Shown here: in pieces, positions 13,601 to 28,600 of the stretch
Position numbering within the stretch: position 1 is the stretch's first letter
Layout: the number at the start of each line of letters is the position of its first letter
DNA from: Camarhynchus parvulus
Lineage: Eukaryota; Chordata; Aves; Passeriformes; Thraupidae
Direction: 5' to 3'
NCBI RefSeq assembly: GCF_901933205.1
Contig: NC_044571.1
Location: 72,355,689-72,419,688 of the forward strand
DNA length: 64,000 nt
The notes under the pieces: generated by a model
The model's input: only the letters and a program-made list of their open reading frames with translations
The model's database searches: none
What the model was told of the DNA's origin: nothing
Program-made: the position numbers and the translations under genes

Positions 13601-16600
13601 AATCTTCCACAGAGGTCTTTTCAAATTACATTGGAAGTGTTGTTGTTATAACTAAAGAAAAAATATTCACCATATTTGTCAATAATAGGTCATCCAAACT
13701 TGTAGTTAAACTTCTAAGATGATCATGATTAAATACCAGTATCAAAGGAGAGCTCACCAGAAGTGGAACGGATAGGTCCTTGTTGAAAATCTATTTTTCT
13801 ATTTCTATTAAAACCATGCTTTAATGCAACTTAAAAGAGACCTAGGCCCATGGAGTTCCTTTTTAGTTTGTTTACTTTTTGAAAATTCAAGTAATTAGTC
13901 AAGCAAATTGTAGTGACAGTAATCAACATACAGCAACAGGCATCATTCAAGTTATTGCTTAAGTACCCATTCTAAGCCAACATAGAACTTACACTGTTAT
14001 ACTTAATTTAGAAACTGCTAATCAAAGAGAAAGCTTGGTGTTCATCAGTGCAGTTAATGTTGTATTATGCACTACTGCATACATTTTAAAAAAAGAATGT
14101 GTAATTTTTTGTGCATATGTACGTAAGCAATGTGCATAAAGGTGTATGTATTTATAAATACACACACACTGAAGAGTGTTACCCTTAACCTAGACTAAGT
14201 GGTGAAAAGCTCTAAAGGCAGCTCAGATAAATTAAAAAGTACCTGCACTAACAATACCAGGTACAGTCACTTCAATAATAGTAATGAAGAGACTCCTAGT
14301 TTAGCCTCAAGTACAACAGAATGAGTTGTAACCTTGAATCTTAACATATAAACAAAGTAAGTAAACTGCAGTAGAACAACAACCAATACCTCAGGAAAAA
14401 AACCAAATACATACATACCTTCACTGCAAAAGGGTCTTTTGATACCAGAGAAATTCACTGTTTCATGGAGCGTTTTCTCTTCCTGACAGTATTCACAGTA
14501 TGTAACTATGCAGTGCAGTTTCTTGTAATCATCAGAACATGCTCTGCTGCAGAACTGATACACTTTGTTCTAAATGCAAAGTTGCAAAGCATCATGAATA
14601 AGGTTAATGGATAAAATCTTAAGCTCTAACTAGTGCACCTTGAAATAATAGTTGCCATTAAGACAACTTACAAAGTAAACTGAAGTTCAAACACAAAATT
14701 AGAGTATGACTTCTAATGCTAAAAATTTACAAATCCCAATTAAGCTCACAGTGCTACAAATACTCATAATTTCACATGAAAACACTGAACAGAAAATATG
14801 CCACTCAATCTTGGCATATCCTCTTTAGATGCTTCTCTCCATTCATAAAGAAGTGTAATAATGGTATTTAATATCTACAACAACTGAAGATGAAAGCAGA
14901 TTCCAGACCTACAGCTGATCTGAGAAAAATACATTTTTTAAAATTACACAGATACTATTTATGAACAAAGACTTCTGCTTTTATCCATACTGAAATTAAA
15001 TTATATTCTACAGAACCAGACAGATTTTAACTGAGCTTTTTAAAAGAAACTTCAATACTTTACAAAATAGCTAGAAAAACTGTAATAAAGTTCTAAGTTT
15101 AAACTTTTAAACGCATTATCATTCCAAGAAAACACCAACATCCCCCTCTTACCTCCCATTCCAGTACTTCTGGCTTTGAACAGAAAGAACTTTTGCAATA
15201 ATTACATTTCAACTGAATATCACTGGGAGAGACAAACTGACCATTTGTTGAAGACTGAACACTGAGAGTCTGAAATACATAAATATATATACATACATCA
15301 CTAAAAAAGCAAAGTTACTTTTAAAACATGGGGTTTTTTTCAATTAAGCTTACTGAGTTTGAGAATTCAGGAGTTTATAAATAAACTCAAGGACATTTCT
15401 GGCAAAAGCACAGCAGGTTGGTTCTTTACCCTAATTCCTTTTCCCTTGTCATCTCAGGTTTTTCAATTTTGAATCTTTACCCTTACTGCCATCATAATTA
15501 CTTTAAGTCATATTTTTTTACCTTACCTTTCTTATGCCTTTTGTTTAACACATTTTTGGTAAAAATAAACAAAAAATATCCCCAAATGGAATGCTTTTGT
15601 TAATCACAAAACATATTTTCAGATAAAAACATTTCACAGCTTGTATTGTTTTGGTAACAGACAAAGACCAACAAACAAATGTTTTCAAAGCCAAACCTCA
15701 CCAAGGCAGATTAGCAACATCTTAGGTAAGCATACCACTTGAAAATACAACTAATAAAGTAAAAGGCTTTCAGTGAGCAACCTCACATCTACTCAGATTA
15801 AAAAAAAACTAGCTAACAGTCCTAAGTAGCCTCAACCCCATGGCAGGAAGATGCAATTATTCACACAACCAGCCCCAAAACAATCCAGGGGTTTAAAACT
15901 GAGAAAAATACTAAAGATTGCATGTGTAGGTACGAGAACTTAATTCCGTAACTGAGAAATTTCTTTAGTGCATTTCTGCAGCAATCAGTAGATAAAAGAA
16001 CTCAATTATACAGTACCTGTATCTTTCAGTATGTCTTATATGTGCCAACAGAATAGAATGTTTTTGCAAATTCTCTGATTAAGCAAGAACTATTGGTGTA
16101 TTATAGATGTGATGTTCAAGACAAAGATCTGAATCAGCAGGAATCACAGACACTTGAAGAATCCAGGACAACCTTCTTATATCTGTCTTCTCAACAAACT
16201 TTCCCACACTATTTGCAACAGAACAAATTTTAAAGACAAATTCTATTCAGATAGATTGGTTACTACCTCTCCACTGTGTAACAGTCAAAATTCAAAACAT
16301 TTCTGTTACAGGATACTTTTCTTCAGACTCTCATGTCAGTAAGGGTTCACCTACACTGAAAAATAAATTAAAACTATGTTGAGACTTATTGCTGATATAA
16401 ACCCTGATCTATATGGGTACTGCTGAGTGCTAGAAGGCAGTACAAACAGTATCATTTTATGCAGATGCATTAATTCTGTGTCAAGAGTCTGCAGACATTA
16501 AATAGCCATGCATATTTCCCAATCACAGGCAGGACCTGAGACCCACCGGCCAGGCAGCAGAAAGATGACACCTTTACTCAATGGCCCATCAGCCTGTAAC

Positions 16601-19600
16601 AACTATATATATATAAACTTCTACAACTTTTTTCTGATGCCTACACACAATATTTTCATATTTCTCCCATTATATCCAGCAAATGTTTCTGTGGCTCAGC
16701 AAGATTTGCTTCACTTTGGCTGCTCTAAATAGCTGAAGACTTGCAAAAACATGAGAGCCACAAAGGCATTTTTAACTGCAAGGTCCAACCTGTGCACTTC
16801 TGCATTTGCAGGTGTCCTCACTGAGCAAACACCATGCTTGACACATGCTGCTCTGTGCTTTATGGAAGCTCTAGAAGCTCTCATAGAAAATGAAAAGAAC
16901 TCAAGAATACCCAGCATCTCCAGCTCAGGAATGAAGGAGATGTAAAGGACTAGCAGATGTGACAACTTGTACAGAAACACTGAAGACAGACCAGGAATGA
17001 AGATGAAATATACAAAATGGTCATCAAATGAAAAGCAATCCTTATCTTTCACATCTGTCACCTTTAAATATGGGACTCAAACACCCTATTGTAAGGGCTA
17101 TAAGTCAAAACACAGTTTTCAGTTGTTTTCTGAGGTGTGCCACATTTACCTTCTTTTATTTCTTTCCATTACTGTTTACTGGGGTAGAAACTCAGACTCA
17201 CAAAGTCTAGGGAGCTGATAATTAAAAAATAACAAAAAGCTAGAGAAGTGAGAACAACAAAGACTGAGACTATTTCAAATTAGTATTTGTTTTAAAGGAA
17301 ACTTACACATAACTATAGATTAAACAAATATAAGTTACTAAACATTATTACTTCTTAAAAAAACCCCAAAATCAATTCTTTTTATCATGAGGTCGTCTGG
17401 TTAATTAAATATCTTTCCAGAAAAATCTGTAAAGAACTGAATTCACATTACTGAAAGCTCTAAACCAAGCAGAAGATGGTTTTTAAGTCAAGTTACTGAA
17501 AACATTGTTTTGTATGCCTCTTTAAAGTTTCAATTATTCTGCTTACAATTAAAGACTGCTTCTGGATTATATTTTGAGCCAAGATGACATGCATGTAGTA
17601 TTTTCACCTTGCTTTACTTCTAACTTACAGGGTACTTAAAGTACCTTCAGGAATTATTTGGGAGCATAATTATACACAAGGAATAATAAAAGAAAAAAAG
17701 ATGATAAATTCATTAAAATCTTTCACCAGTCACCCTGAACACAAGGTTTTATCTATGCTGTGTTGTATCAAAGACATCTTTGAAGTCATGTACCTACGTT
17801 TGTTCTTTTGAGAGCCTGTCCTGAATAACAAGAGCATGGTAAGTGCAAGCAAAGCAGAAAAAAAACATTGTAAAGCCCTCTTCAGCCTTCAATGCAACCA
17901 GCTCAAACTGCTCTAAGATGCCAGTTTAATGATGAACACTAGGCAGGCACAGCCCAGGACCTTCTGAGAAGGCCACCACAGCAGCACAGCTTCTGCCCTG
18001 CCCCTGCAGCTTATATGACAGAAGGTTATCCTTGCTCACAGCAACATTAAATCAAATTGTGGAAACATTTCTGTATGTAAGTGTACATGTGGAAGAGCTA
18101 GTAGGCAGCCAAAATGAGGTTAGATGTTTTTTCCAGCAGAGAAAAAAAGCCCAAAGCTTCGAAAGAATCAAGTTTTTCTTAATGCACATGAGACAAGCAC
18201 TTGGAGAAATCTTCTACATGCTGTCATTCACTAGGACCGTTCCACAAGCAAAATCAATGGAAATAAACAAAATAGGGAAGGAAACAATTTTTTCCCTTGC
18301 ACTCTATGCACACACAGACCATCCATCCTGGGCATGGAAGGCGTATTTTTATTATTATCAAATTTAGAACAGTATTTGTCTGTGTGCACACAAGTCTACA
18401 AGAGAGATGCAACATATATAGCCAAGAACACTTCCAGCACCATCACAATGGTGAAAGAGAACAGCATTAGTGAATAACCAGGGAGAGTAACCTGCTAAAA
18501 ACTACTGTACTTGTAATTCTTACCCATACTGGTCCTACAGTTCTCCAGATACATCCATAAATTGGAAGCAAAATCCAAACTAACTAAAGCTTGAGCACAA
18601 ATTTTGCAGACTTGTGCACAGATAGTTTGTACTGTCAGAGACTTACACAGCTGCTAACTCTGGGAAAACACTTGTGTTACTGCCTCCACATTCACAATAA
18701 ATAATCAATAGTTTCTTTTCCCCTTAACAGCAAGATCTACAACTGACCCAGTAAAAGTACCAGTATCAATATTGGTTTAAAACAATACGCCTGGGAACAG
18801 TTCTGTCTTTAACTCTGCATTAACATCCTCCAAGACAGAGTGTGGAAGACAAGATTCAGTCCCACTGTTCTACCACCAACTACCAAACAAAAACACATAA
18901 AGCAGGCTGTTATCTCTCTTTTACTCTCTTTCTTACAAGACCAAATGCTCTTACAGGCTGCTCAAAGGAGAATGTAGATATGGACATAAACCGTACAACA
19001 TGCAGCTCAGCTGAATCTTTCCAATATTTCAATCCATTAAAAGAACAACTAGCGAGAAACAAAAGGCTATTTGTAAGACACAATTATAATCAATCCTGCA
19101 GTTCTGTAAAACAAACTTACCCATTTATAAATCAAAAGGACTAAAACACTTGCAGAAGGGAAGAAACACAAGCCTGAGATAGCAATTACTCTGTTTTGTG
19201 AAGGATAACCCTTAAAGAAAAAAGTCTAGGAAGAGCAGACAAAGCAGGAAAAGAGGATGAATATCTGAAAACTAAAACAAGAGCTATCTCCATTAACATT
19301 GAAAAATACGGAGCACCATAGAAAATAGACCATTTTTTCAATTTAGGTTCAATACCTTACGTGTCACTTAGGTACAAGAGAAGCCTCAAGGGAACACTAA
19401 CAGTTCAGTGCTCAGATTGTGCTATACTATCCTTTCCACCTAAATACTAAATGAACAGAACAAAGAAGCTGTTCTCATACATTCAACTCTAGCCTCATAG
19501 TGAATACATTTTGTTTTTCTACACAGTGACTATACAAAAGCTATGAAAAGTTAAAATCCACCAGTGGTGGAAACTGTAAGCAAGTGACAACCTACCCATT

Positions 19601-22600
19601 CTTGGTCTTTACTGAAAACTCACAGACTGCAAGGCTGCTTCAATTAAACTGCACCACAACCCTGACAGGAGATCTACATGCAGCACGGAGACTGCAATAG
19701 AAGCATGAGCATAAGGACTCAGGAAGACCACGAACCCACAGCCAGCATTAAATGATCTGGCAGTTCTATTCAATAATGTTGCTTAATGTTGACTTATGTG
19801 CAAACCCAAGAAGGCCCAGGTGGAATTTGTCATTCCCTGGCTGTATTTGTTCTGAGAGCTCTTGGGGATGCAACTGATTGTAAAATCACATACAATAAAA
19901 CAGATGTTAGATGAGTTTGCACTAAGTATTACAGTCTGTCATTACATACTAACAATACACAGGTATTCTGTTAATCAGTTCCACCGATAGACACCTACCA
20001 AATTGGTTATGATGGAAACAAAGAACATGGCTACATGACAGAGGTCCTACCCAGGGTATATTAAAGAAGCAATTAAAAGACCAATTTGGTGTTGACAGAA
20101 AACATCAAAGTTCAATGACAAATGGGAAAACCCTGTGTGGGCGTAATTCTTCAACAACACATGAGGAAGCAATTATCAATTATCCTGTGAAAATCTGGGC
20201 AAAATGCTTTTACATACAAAAATTGAAACATATTCTTTTAAAATATCCTTTGATCACCAAGAGATTAATGGCTATGACACGTTTCACTTATGCTTTAACC
20301 TTGATTCATACTGAAAATATGACACTTTCAATAAGCAGAGCAGCCTCATCCAGAGTGCATGTCTTTAGCCTTGCAAACCCTAGTTTTGGCCCACAATTTT
20401 GTTATTGGGTTTAGTACAAAAAAGGCTAAATTTGTTGACCTTCAATGCAAAACAGCAAGGCTCACATCCATGAAGAGGCTAAGGTGGTAAAAGGAAGATG
20501 AGCAGTGATACAGCTTTGTGCTTTCTAACAATATAAAGCAGAAATTGGTAAGTTTTTATAAGCTTAAGACAGCAGCTAGTGTTATTATGAAACAGCCCTT
20601 TGATAAAAGAAAATGTTATGAGCCAGGAGCACCTGCTATGTTAATTGTAACTCTCAAGCATGTATACACAAGCAAGCTAGCTTAATATGCAAATACTTAA
20701 CACCAACACAGGCACACAAATATTTAGGGAGGAAAAGATTTAACACAACAGCTAACCTGAAATTTAGCTACACAACTGGAACTGCAAAAGTTGTACAGTT
20801 TTCCATCAGGCATTGTGGCTTGATATTGAGGTAAAGAGTTTCGCTTACAAAAGTGGCAAATAATTTCCATACCTAAAAGAAAAACGCAGTTTACAAACAA
20901 AATAAACAAAAAATAATAGGAAAAAAGAAGAGTATTACAGGTGAGCCCTTTCTGGCTTTTCAATGCAGAAAACTAAGATAAGCATGTTTCCCAGTCAGAT
21001 TCTACAAGTCACATAAAGCAAAAAAAAATTACAGAAGTTTGGATAAACACTTGCACTAAAGATCAGTACTAAATATGAAAACACCTTCTTCCATAAAATT
21101 CAGGGGAGCATTTTCAACTTCAAGTTGAGATCTGCTTTGCATACTGAAGAAAACATGTTTTGAATTATTTACTGGATCAAAAATTTTACCTAGAAAATAT
21201 CTATATGCATTATAACTATCTCCCTTCTTATTCATCTCCTGCTTGACTGAAAAAAAAATCCAGGGTGGGATTAATATGAGAATTCAGAGAATATGAATTC
21301 ATATGCAAAAAACCTGCACTATCATCCTGTGACACAGCGGAGCACATTATGCTTCAGCATTTTTTTCACAGGAAGCCTTAAGACAGTTGAAAATTCTTTC
21401 CAACATCACAAAAAAAAGCCCAGTGAGGAAAATTAATCCTCATGGGTTCATTTACTGGTGTTCAACAGAAGATGTTTTGGTTTTTTTTTAATGAAGTTAA
21501 AAACTATAAAGTCACGTCTGCAGAGACTTAAACTGTGAAACAAGCGCACCCACCCCCAGTGTTCAAATTTAAAAAAAGCCTACTCTTAGCAGTGATGAAA
21601 ACCCATCATCCTTTTCACTTACTTTGTGATTTTGCATATTTTGATTTGTGTGTGTTCATGCATACAGTTGAGCAGTATGGCTCCATATATCCATTAGGTC
21701 CTATGCACTGAGTCATGTCAAAAAACCTGCACTGAGCTCTGCAGCCAGTACAAGATGTTAATTGGCCACATTTCTAAAACATAAAACAAAGCAAAACAAT
21801 GCATTAGTTAAAACTATGCTTGGCTTTTAACTTAAATTACAGTCTAAAAACAAAAAACAAAATAAAACAAATTATAAGTTTTATTTCTGTCATCTGCTGT
21901 CTCATCAGATCCTTCCTATATTAATTCTCCTGATCATCCTCTCAAGAGCATTCAGCACTCAGGTTGTGTCTTTTACTCCTGGGAAAAAGCTAGCTAAAAA
22001 TAACCTTCTGTGTAAAGACACACGCATATACATACACCCCCTTCAAAAAACCCAAACCAACCAAAACATCCCAATTCCATCCCAAATCCCACCATCTGCA
22101 AACTGAACTGTGGTAAGAGTGTTCAACAAGTTGTGCTGAGTTGAAGAGTTTGAAAGAACCCTATTCCTCTCTCCTTGTTGATGGGACAGTGGTTGTAAGG
22201 AAAGTAACAGGAATCTGGCATGGCTAATGTGATTCACAGGATGGGTAAGCTTAGAAAGGACTCCTTTTGGTCCAACCTCCCTGTTCAAGCAGGGTCTTCC
22301 TAGAGTACATGGCACAGGATTGCATCCCAGATGGTTCATGAATATCTCCAGTGAGGGAGACTCCATAACTTCTCTGGGCAATCTGTTCCATTGTGCAGTC
22401 ACCTGCACAGCAAAGTTATGAATATGAGGAATAAATAAACTCTGGGGAGAAAAAAATTCTATCACCAATCCTCCAAGCAGGAGAAACACACTGCAGAGGT
22501 TCTATGTTCAGCTGTGACTCCATGAACCTGATAACAGACTCGATTTTGACATCTCTCAACACAGCAGTCAGTTCATCAGCAGTTTTCCACAGAACAGATG

Positions 22601-25600
22601 TTCTATAAAAAGCACAGAAAAAGCAGCACCGAGCAGGAATACCAATGACATAGTCAACATACAAAATCAATAATTCTGATGCGCTACATGTATTACATAT
22701 GCCAGTATTAGGCAAATATCTCAAGCACAATAAAGCAGGTTTCAGAAAAAAATATCAAGACACCTTCTCTGCCCATAGAAATAGTATCATGGTTTTGACA
22801 GTGATGGAGAAAATTCCTCACCAAAAATGATGGGCCTCCTACTAGACAGACTCTCACGTTATTAAGTACTAGAAAATTGTCACTTAGGCACCTAAGATCT
22901 CTTCCCTTCTAAAGAAATTGTTTTGGCACTTTCCCTCCCTCTTTCTGTATTCTCAAGGATGGAAAGGGGAAGCAAAGGCAAAGCATGTTTCACAGGTGCT
23001 TCCCTTTGTTCAAAGTGAGAGAAGCTTCAGAGAATATCTTTGCTCTTCCTATTTTTCAGTATTCAAATTTGAAAACTAGTTAAATCCAATCTCACAGACA
23101 GCTAGAGATGAAATTTTTGGGTTTATAATGCCATCTTTCCTATTCTAAGAGCATCCACATAAAAACACAAATCCACACGCGCCTGTGACACAAATCGGAT
23201 GTAGCACCTTGCAGAGTTCAGTACAATTTCCACACGACTTCACAATTTCCACATGCTGTTTTGATGAAATCTTTGCTGGGGATTTCCTCCAGAAAGGAGT
23301 ACCTGTCAAGATATCAAACTCCTATCTAGAAGAAGGTATGAAATACAACTCCAGGATACTTCCTTCCAATTTTAATTTTTTTTCCATTTGCCTTTAAACA
23401 TGTTATCAGGACATCATTATCTTCCTAATATTGACAAAATTCACACTTAGTACCACGACCAAAACGTAGCAGTTATATTGTTCTGTGAGTTGGAGTTATT
23501 CTGCTGCTATACATTCATCTCCCCTAGCAGGCTAATAAAAGCAGGGCATCCAGAAACCTCTGAGTTATATTACTAACAATACAGGAGGAGGCTACAATTT
23601 ACAAAGGACTTGATTCCTTGGAACATGCTTAATGGACAACCACCATAAAAAAATCTGCTTGCATAAATAGCCTTGGGAGCTCCAGAATAACTCAAAATGT
23701 AAATCTAGAAGCATTGATGCAAATATGTTGGCAAATAACTAAGAGCATTCAGCAATATGATCAGAAAACACACAGGCAAATGAAGCTTTCACAAGTCCCA
23801 TATCCAAAAGAGAAATCCAACGGAGGCTACAGTTATTTCAAGAGACAGCAAGACGAAAGTATAAGTTTTAATAAATGAATTTATAATAAACCAATCAGAG
23901 CATAATCAGAAAAAAATTCATTGTGTCAGCAAACTACGGGTTTCAACAAAAATTCCTTGAAAGCAGAAACAGCTTTTGCTAACCAGCATCTCAAGTACCT
24001 CATCATTAATGTGATATCAAAAAAGGATCATGCATACAAAAACCAGTGCAACAGCATGTCAATCACTTCTGAATTTCATATATCTTCTAAATACTGGAGT
24101 TGTTTACTGACTTCATCCCATCTCTTTCAGATTTAAAAGCAAGAAAAGCTTTTATTTCTGTCTAATAATAATCTAGGAAACCTAGATCTAGCTTATCAAG
24201 ACTATAAAGACTAAGAAATTCAAAACCACATGCCAACTATGCAGAAGATTTTGTGGGTAGGAGCAAAACTGTAGTAACAAAGCTTTCGTATTATTCTTGA
24301 AATAACAACTAAAAATAATATTTGAGCATTTCTACATTATTAGAAATTTAAACATATTGTTACACAAGAAGACAGGGCATGGTGGAAAAAAATAAAATCA
24401 GAAGGTCCAACCCTTCTTTAAATGTATTGGTCCTAAAACATTTTAACCATCATGTCCCTCAAGCAAAACATTTTTCTTGCGTTTTTCTTACTTTTTCCAG
24501 CACTCCCTAAACTTCCAAGTTCAAACATTAAAACCATTTAAAAAAACCCAGGGAGTGCCACACTATTATTAAAGAAAGATTAATGCATACCTGAAAGTAT
24601 TCTATCAGTGCTATACATGTATCTCAAACATTTATTTTTTTAAGAGTCTAACTCAACAACTTCTTCCATTGACAACATCAACAAAGAGCCTCACTGTATC
24701 TCTAATGTTTTGGAATACTCATAATGTAAACCAAGAATTTTTATTCTGTTCATAAGCGTGAAATTTCCAGATGAGACTATCAAGTTTCTCAACTAACTTA
24801 CATTTCTCCTCTCAAATTCTTCAGAACATAATCTCTTTAATCTCTAAGAATCTGCACTATTAACTTCATTCTGCAGAAAAAGTAACATCTGAGAATTGTT
24901 TCTCTCAAAGTATCCTTCTAGCTGCCATAAACAAACAGAAGATACACTAAAATTAAGGAGAGCAAATACAGAGGGTCAAAGAGCATTCTTATGAGGTAAG
25001 GATTTTTGGCCTGGAAACAAGATAGCTTAGGAGAATAATGACAGAACCAAAAATGGTATTCTGTAGGGCACTATGGATCAACTGCTCAGTGAATTTTCTA
25101 ATATTAACAACTATGCAAAATCACATGAATATCAACAGAAATTTGACAATTAACAGGAGATATTTCTTCATGTGACAAATAGCAGGTCAGCAGAACCTCT
25201 CAGCAAAGAGAGTCATGGATGAAAAAACTGTATGCATTCACAAGGAGAGTGGACAAGCACTAATTAAAGAGATTTGCCAAAAATAGCATACAGGAACATC
25301 ACAAAGTTCAAGGGATACCCTGACCCCTAGAGAGTCAGAAGCTAAGAGAATGCTCAGAGGAAAATATTTTAAGTTCCTGCCCTGGTTTTACTCTTCCATT
25401 TATGCCCACTTATATCACTGCAGGAGTTTCAATCCCTAATCAGAACCATAACAGCTTTCTCATGTTCTTACTACAGTACATACTTAATTTAATATTTTAA
25501 CTATCTTCAAGGAAAAGTAGTGTTTAGAAAAGAAATTAAGGAAAACTTAAAGCTGCATCAATGTTGATATTTCATGGCAAGACACAAAAAGATCTTCACT

Positions 25601-28600
25601 GGCAGAGGAAAACCAGAACAAAATACCAAAATCTTTGCCAGTAACTAAGTTAAGAGGGAAGAAATAATGCAAAACTCCTGAGTCTTTGTTTTAAAAATCA
25701 CTGCTTCCTTCTTTGCTTCAGAAGAAGAAAATCACAGAATCATATAGACTGGAGGAGACCTCCTGAGGTCAAATGCAGCCTCCTGCTCAAAGCAGGTCCA
25801 GAGGTGTTTGCTCAGGATCTTGTCCAGGTCCAGAGGTGTTTCCTCAGGATCTTGTCCAGTCAAATCTGAGCATCTCCAAAGACAAACACTCCCAAAACCC
25901 CTCAGGAGGATTTCACCATCCTTATAGGAGAGGAAAAAACAAAACAAAACAAACGCGCCCCAAATAAAACCAACCAAAACCCCCACAAAAACAAGAAGAA
26001 AAAAAACAACCCACCACCAAAAACAAACCAACCAAAAAAAACCCCACAACAAAAAAAAACCCACCTTTTTCTTTATCTAAGTAACTTTCCCCTTGTTTTC
26101 AAGTTGTGTCTCTTGCCTTTCTACCTTCCACTGCGCAACTCTTCTGAAGAGTTCAACTTTGTCTTCCTCTGTCTCCTCCCATTAGATAACTCATCCCCCT
26201 TTATGCTTCTCAGGTTTGAACAAAGTAACCTCTCCTGAGCCTGTCCTACTAAGTCAGCTACTCCAGCCATCCAAGCATCTTGGTAGCCCTCCACTGAACT
26301 TCCACCAGCATGACAACGCCTTTCATTCTGTCAAATCCAAAACTGCCCACTCTACTCCAGATGAAGTCTCACGAGCAGAAGGATAGGGGGGTGGCCCACA
26401 AAGATCCCCTGCCCTGCTGGCTGTACTCTTGCTAATATCCTTGGAGACACTGAAGAACTCAAATGGATGGGGTCCTGAAGGACCTGCTCCAGGTGACCCT
26501 GTTTGAGCTGGGGGTGATCAAGATGACTTCCAAAGGTCAGGCATTTTATGAGACAACCCAGGACGCAGCTGGCCATCTTTGCTGCAAGGGCACACTCCTA
26601 ACCTCAGTTCAGCTTCTCCACTGGGATGCCCAAGTCTTTTTCTCCAAAGCTGCTTTCTGGGCAATTAGCTTCAATTTCAGATAAAGTACGAGCTTCATCT
26701 TGTGCTCCTGCCTCTTGACAAAACTTGCAAAGTCAAACTAGCTTCAGCTTCAAGTTTCCTTCAAAGGTGAAATTAACACAAAACCAATCCGCAAGAGAAA
26801 GTATCAAGCATTTTCCTCCCATGTGCAAATTCACATCTACAGCATCCTATGAAAATATGCACATTTGAGGACTGTAATTTCAAGAAAAACTGAAGTTAAA
26901 ACACAATCAAATTAGTAAGGAAAACTGTATCAGTTACTAAATACAAATAAATGAAGCTAATCCAGAAACAAAACTTCAAGATAATAAAGGCCCAGTGCCC
27001 TCTGAGGGAAAGCTTGATGCACAGTAGTCTGACTACACCTCTCCTTCACTACCCCACCTAGTTTCTGCCTCGAGATGACCTAATTTTGGCTAGATCCTAT
27101 TGCATGTTTGACCTCTTCCAGAACTGAAGGAATTGTTTCAACAAAAATACTAATTCCTGGAAATAAAATTCACTTAGAAGGTTTCTGAGGAATGTTTATT
27201 CCTGCTACTATCAGCAACTATGATTTTAGAAGGAATCTTGACCTTCCTTTACATCCTACTGAAAGGATCATGTAAGCTGAAGTCTAGAGCTCTTGCTGCG
27301 TGTACCCTACAAAGAATAAAGATCAAACTCCAAAATAAATGTCAGACCAATACCCTAAGTTCACAGCATATTAGAAGCCTCATTTCGGCTTGCAACTGGG
27401 ACTAACGAAAGCCTCTGTTCTTCAACCTTCTGGCTGCAACAGTACTTCAATAAAGCTACTACTGCCTTGAATCTAGGCATCTGTGCTAGACACTTTTATT
27501 CTTGACTGAAAAAAAAGCAGTATCATTTGCTTTGTCTGCCTTGACAAGGCTAAGAGAGCATGATGAAGGATATGCCAAGGTGTAAGAGAGCATTCTTGCT
27601 ACAGCTTCTCCTATGCAAGGGCCAGTCAACAGAAAATATCAGAACAGTGTGTGACTGCCACAATGCTATGTAGCAGCCCTAAGATTTGCTTCCAGTTAAA
27701 GAAAATGCTTTGTAGTCAAAACTCCGTGGAAAAACACATTGTTAAATACTTCTCAATCCAGGCAAACCTCCCTGGTAGCTTTACAGAATAAAAGGTTTGG
27801 ATTAGAATTAAGAAAAACACCAGGACAGAAACTTAGTACATCTATGTTCAAACACAAAAGGAGAAAGTAAACAGCATTTTCTATAAGTAGAAAAGCAGAT
27901 GCATTTGCTACATGGAATTCTATGATAACTGAGATCCCTCAGAAAGGTCATCAAGAAAATAGCAGCTAAACTACTTCAGATTAATCTGAAAGGATGGTCT
28001 GATGGAACCTGAGGCAACATGCACGTCTAAGAAAAGAACGAGATATCAGTAGAATCTGTACCAGCAAAGAAAGAAGACAATGCATAATTTATTTTCTCTT
28101 AAAACACTGCATCCAAATCATCCCTCCCCCAAGAGAAACAAGTGTAAACTCTTCCTCAAAAGCATTTGCCCAAGTCCTCAGAGCAAAAGATGAAGCAATT
28201 GCTTTTGTGGGCCTTGAACACCAAGTGATTTATGTTTACATTCCATCAGTTGAACTCTGCAAACAGCTAGATCAGTAACTTCTCCAGTTCTTTTCCCTGG
28301 CATCCCTAGCTGCCAGTGCTCTCTTTGCTGGTTTTGCTCCCATGCTCAAAACACCGGTCTTCCTGTCTCTGAGAAAGGCAGAGCTGAAAACACCTGCCTC
28401 AAAAAGCAAATTACTTCTACATTAACTGAGCCTTTCAGCTGCTTCTGTTCTGCCTTTTCTCTCTGCCCCTCAACCCCACCCAGATAATTACTCCAGGTAC
28501 AGCTGTGTATGGATGTGGTTATATCCATCCTAACTATGACACCTAATCATGCCACCTCCTTGCTTCCTCCTTCCAGGAATCTCCTGTGCTCCCACACAAA

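Noticed and set aside
16711..17061. 116-codon minus-strand open frame in intron 6
   Set aside because: The composition is not protein-like, there is no recognisable domain, and it would be an unspliced gene inside a ZMYM2 intron with no promoter or poly(A) signs.
27095..27135. Minus-strand F-W-K-R-S-N-M-Q stretch, also considered for the missing linker exon
   Set aside because: A stop codon follows directly and no splice sites frame it.
27421..27475. Minus-strand segment reading ..[11 protein letters not shown] before a GT, looked at as the missing exon between fingers 4 and 5
   Set aside because: There is no pyrimidine tract before the only AG, the GT context is poor, stop codons lie just upstream, and similarity to the expected linker is a few residues only.
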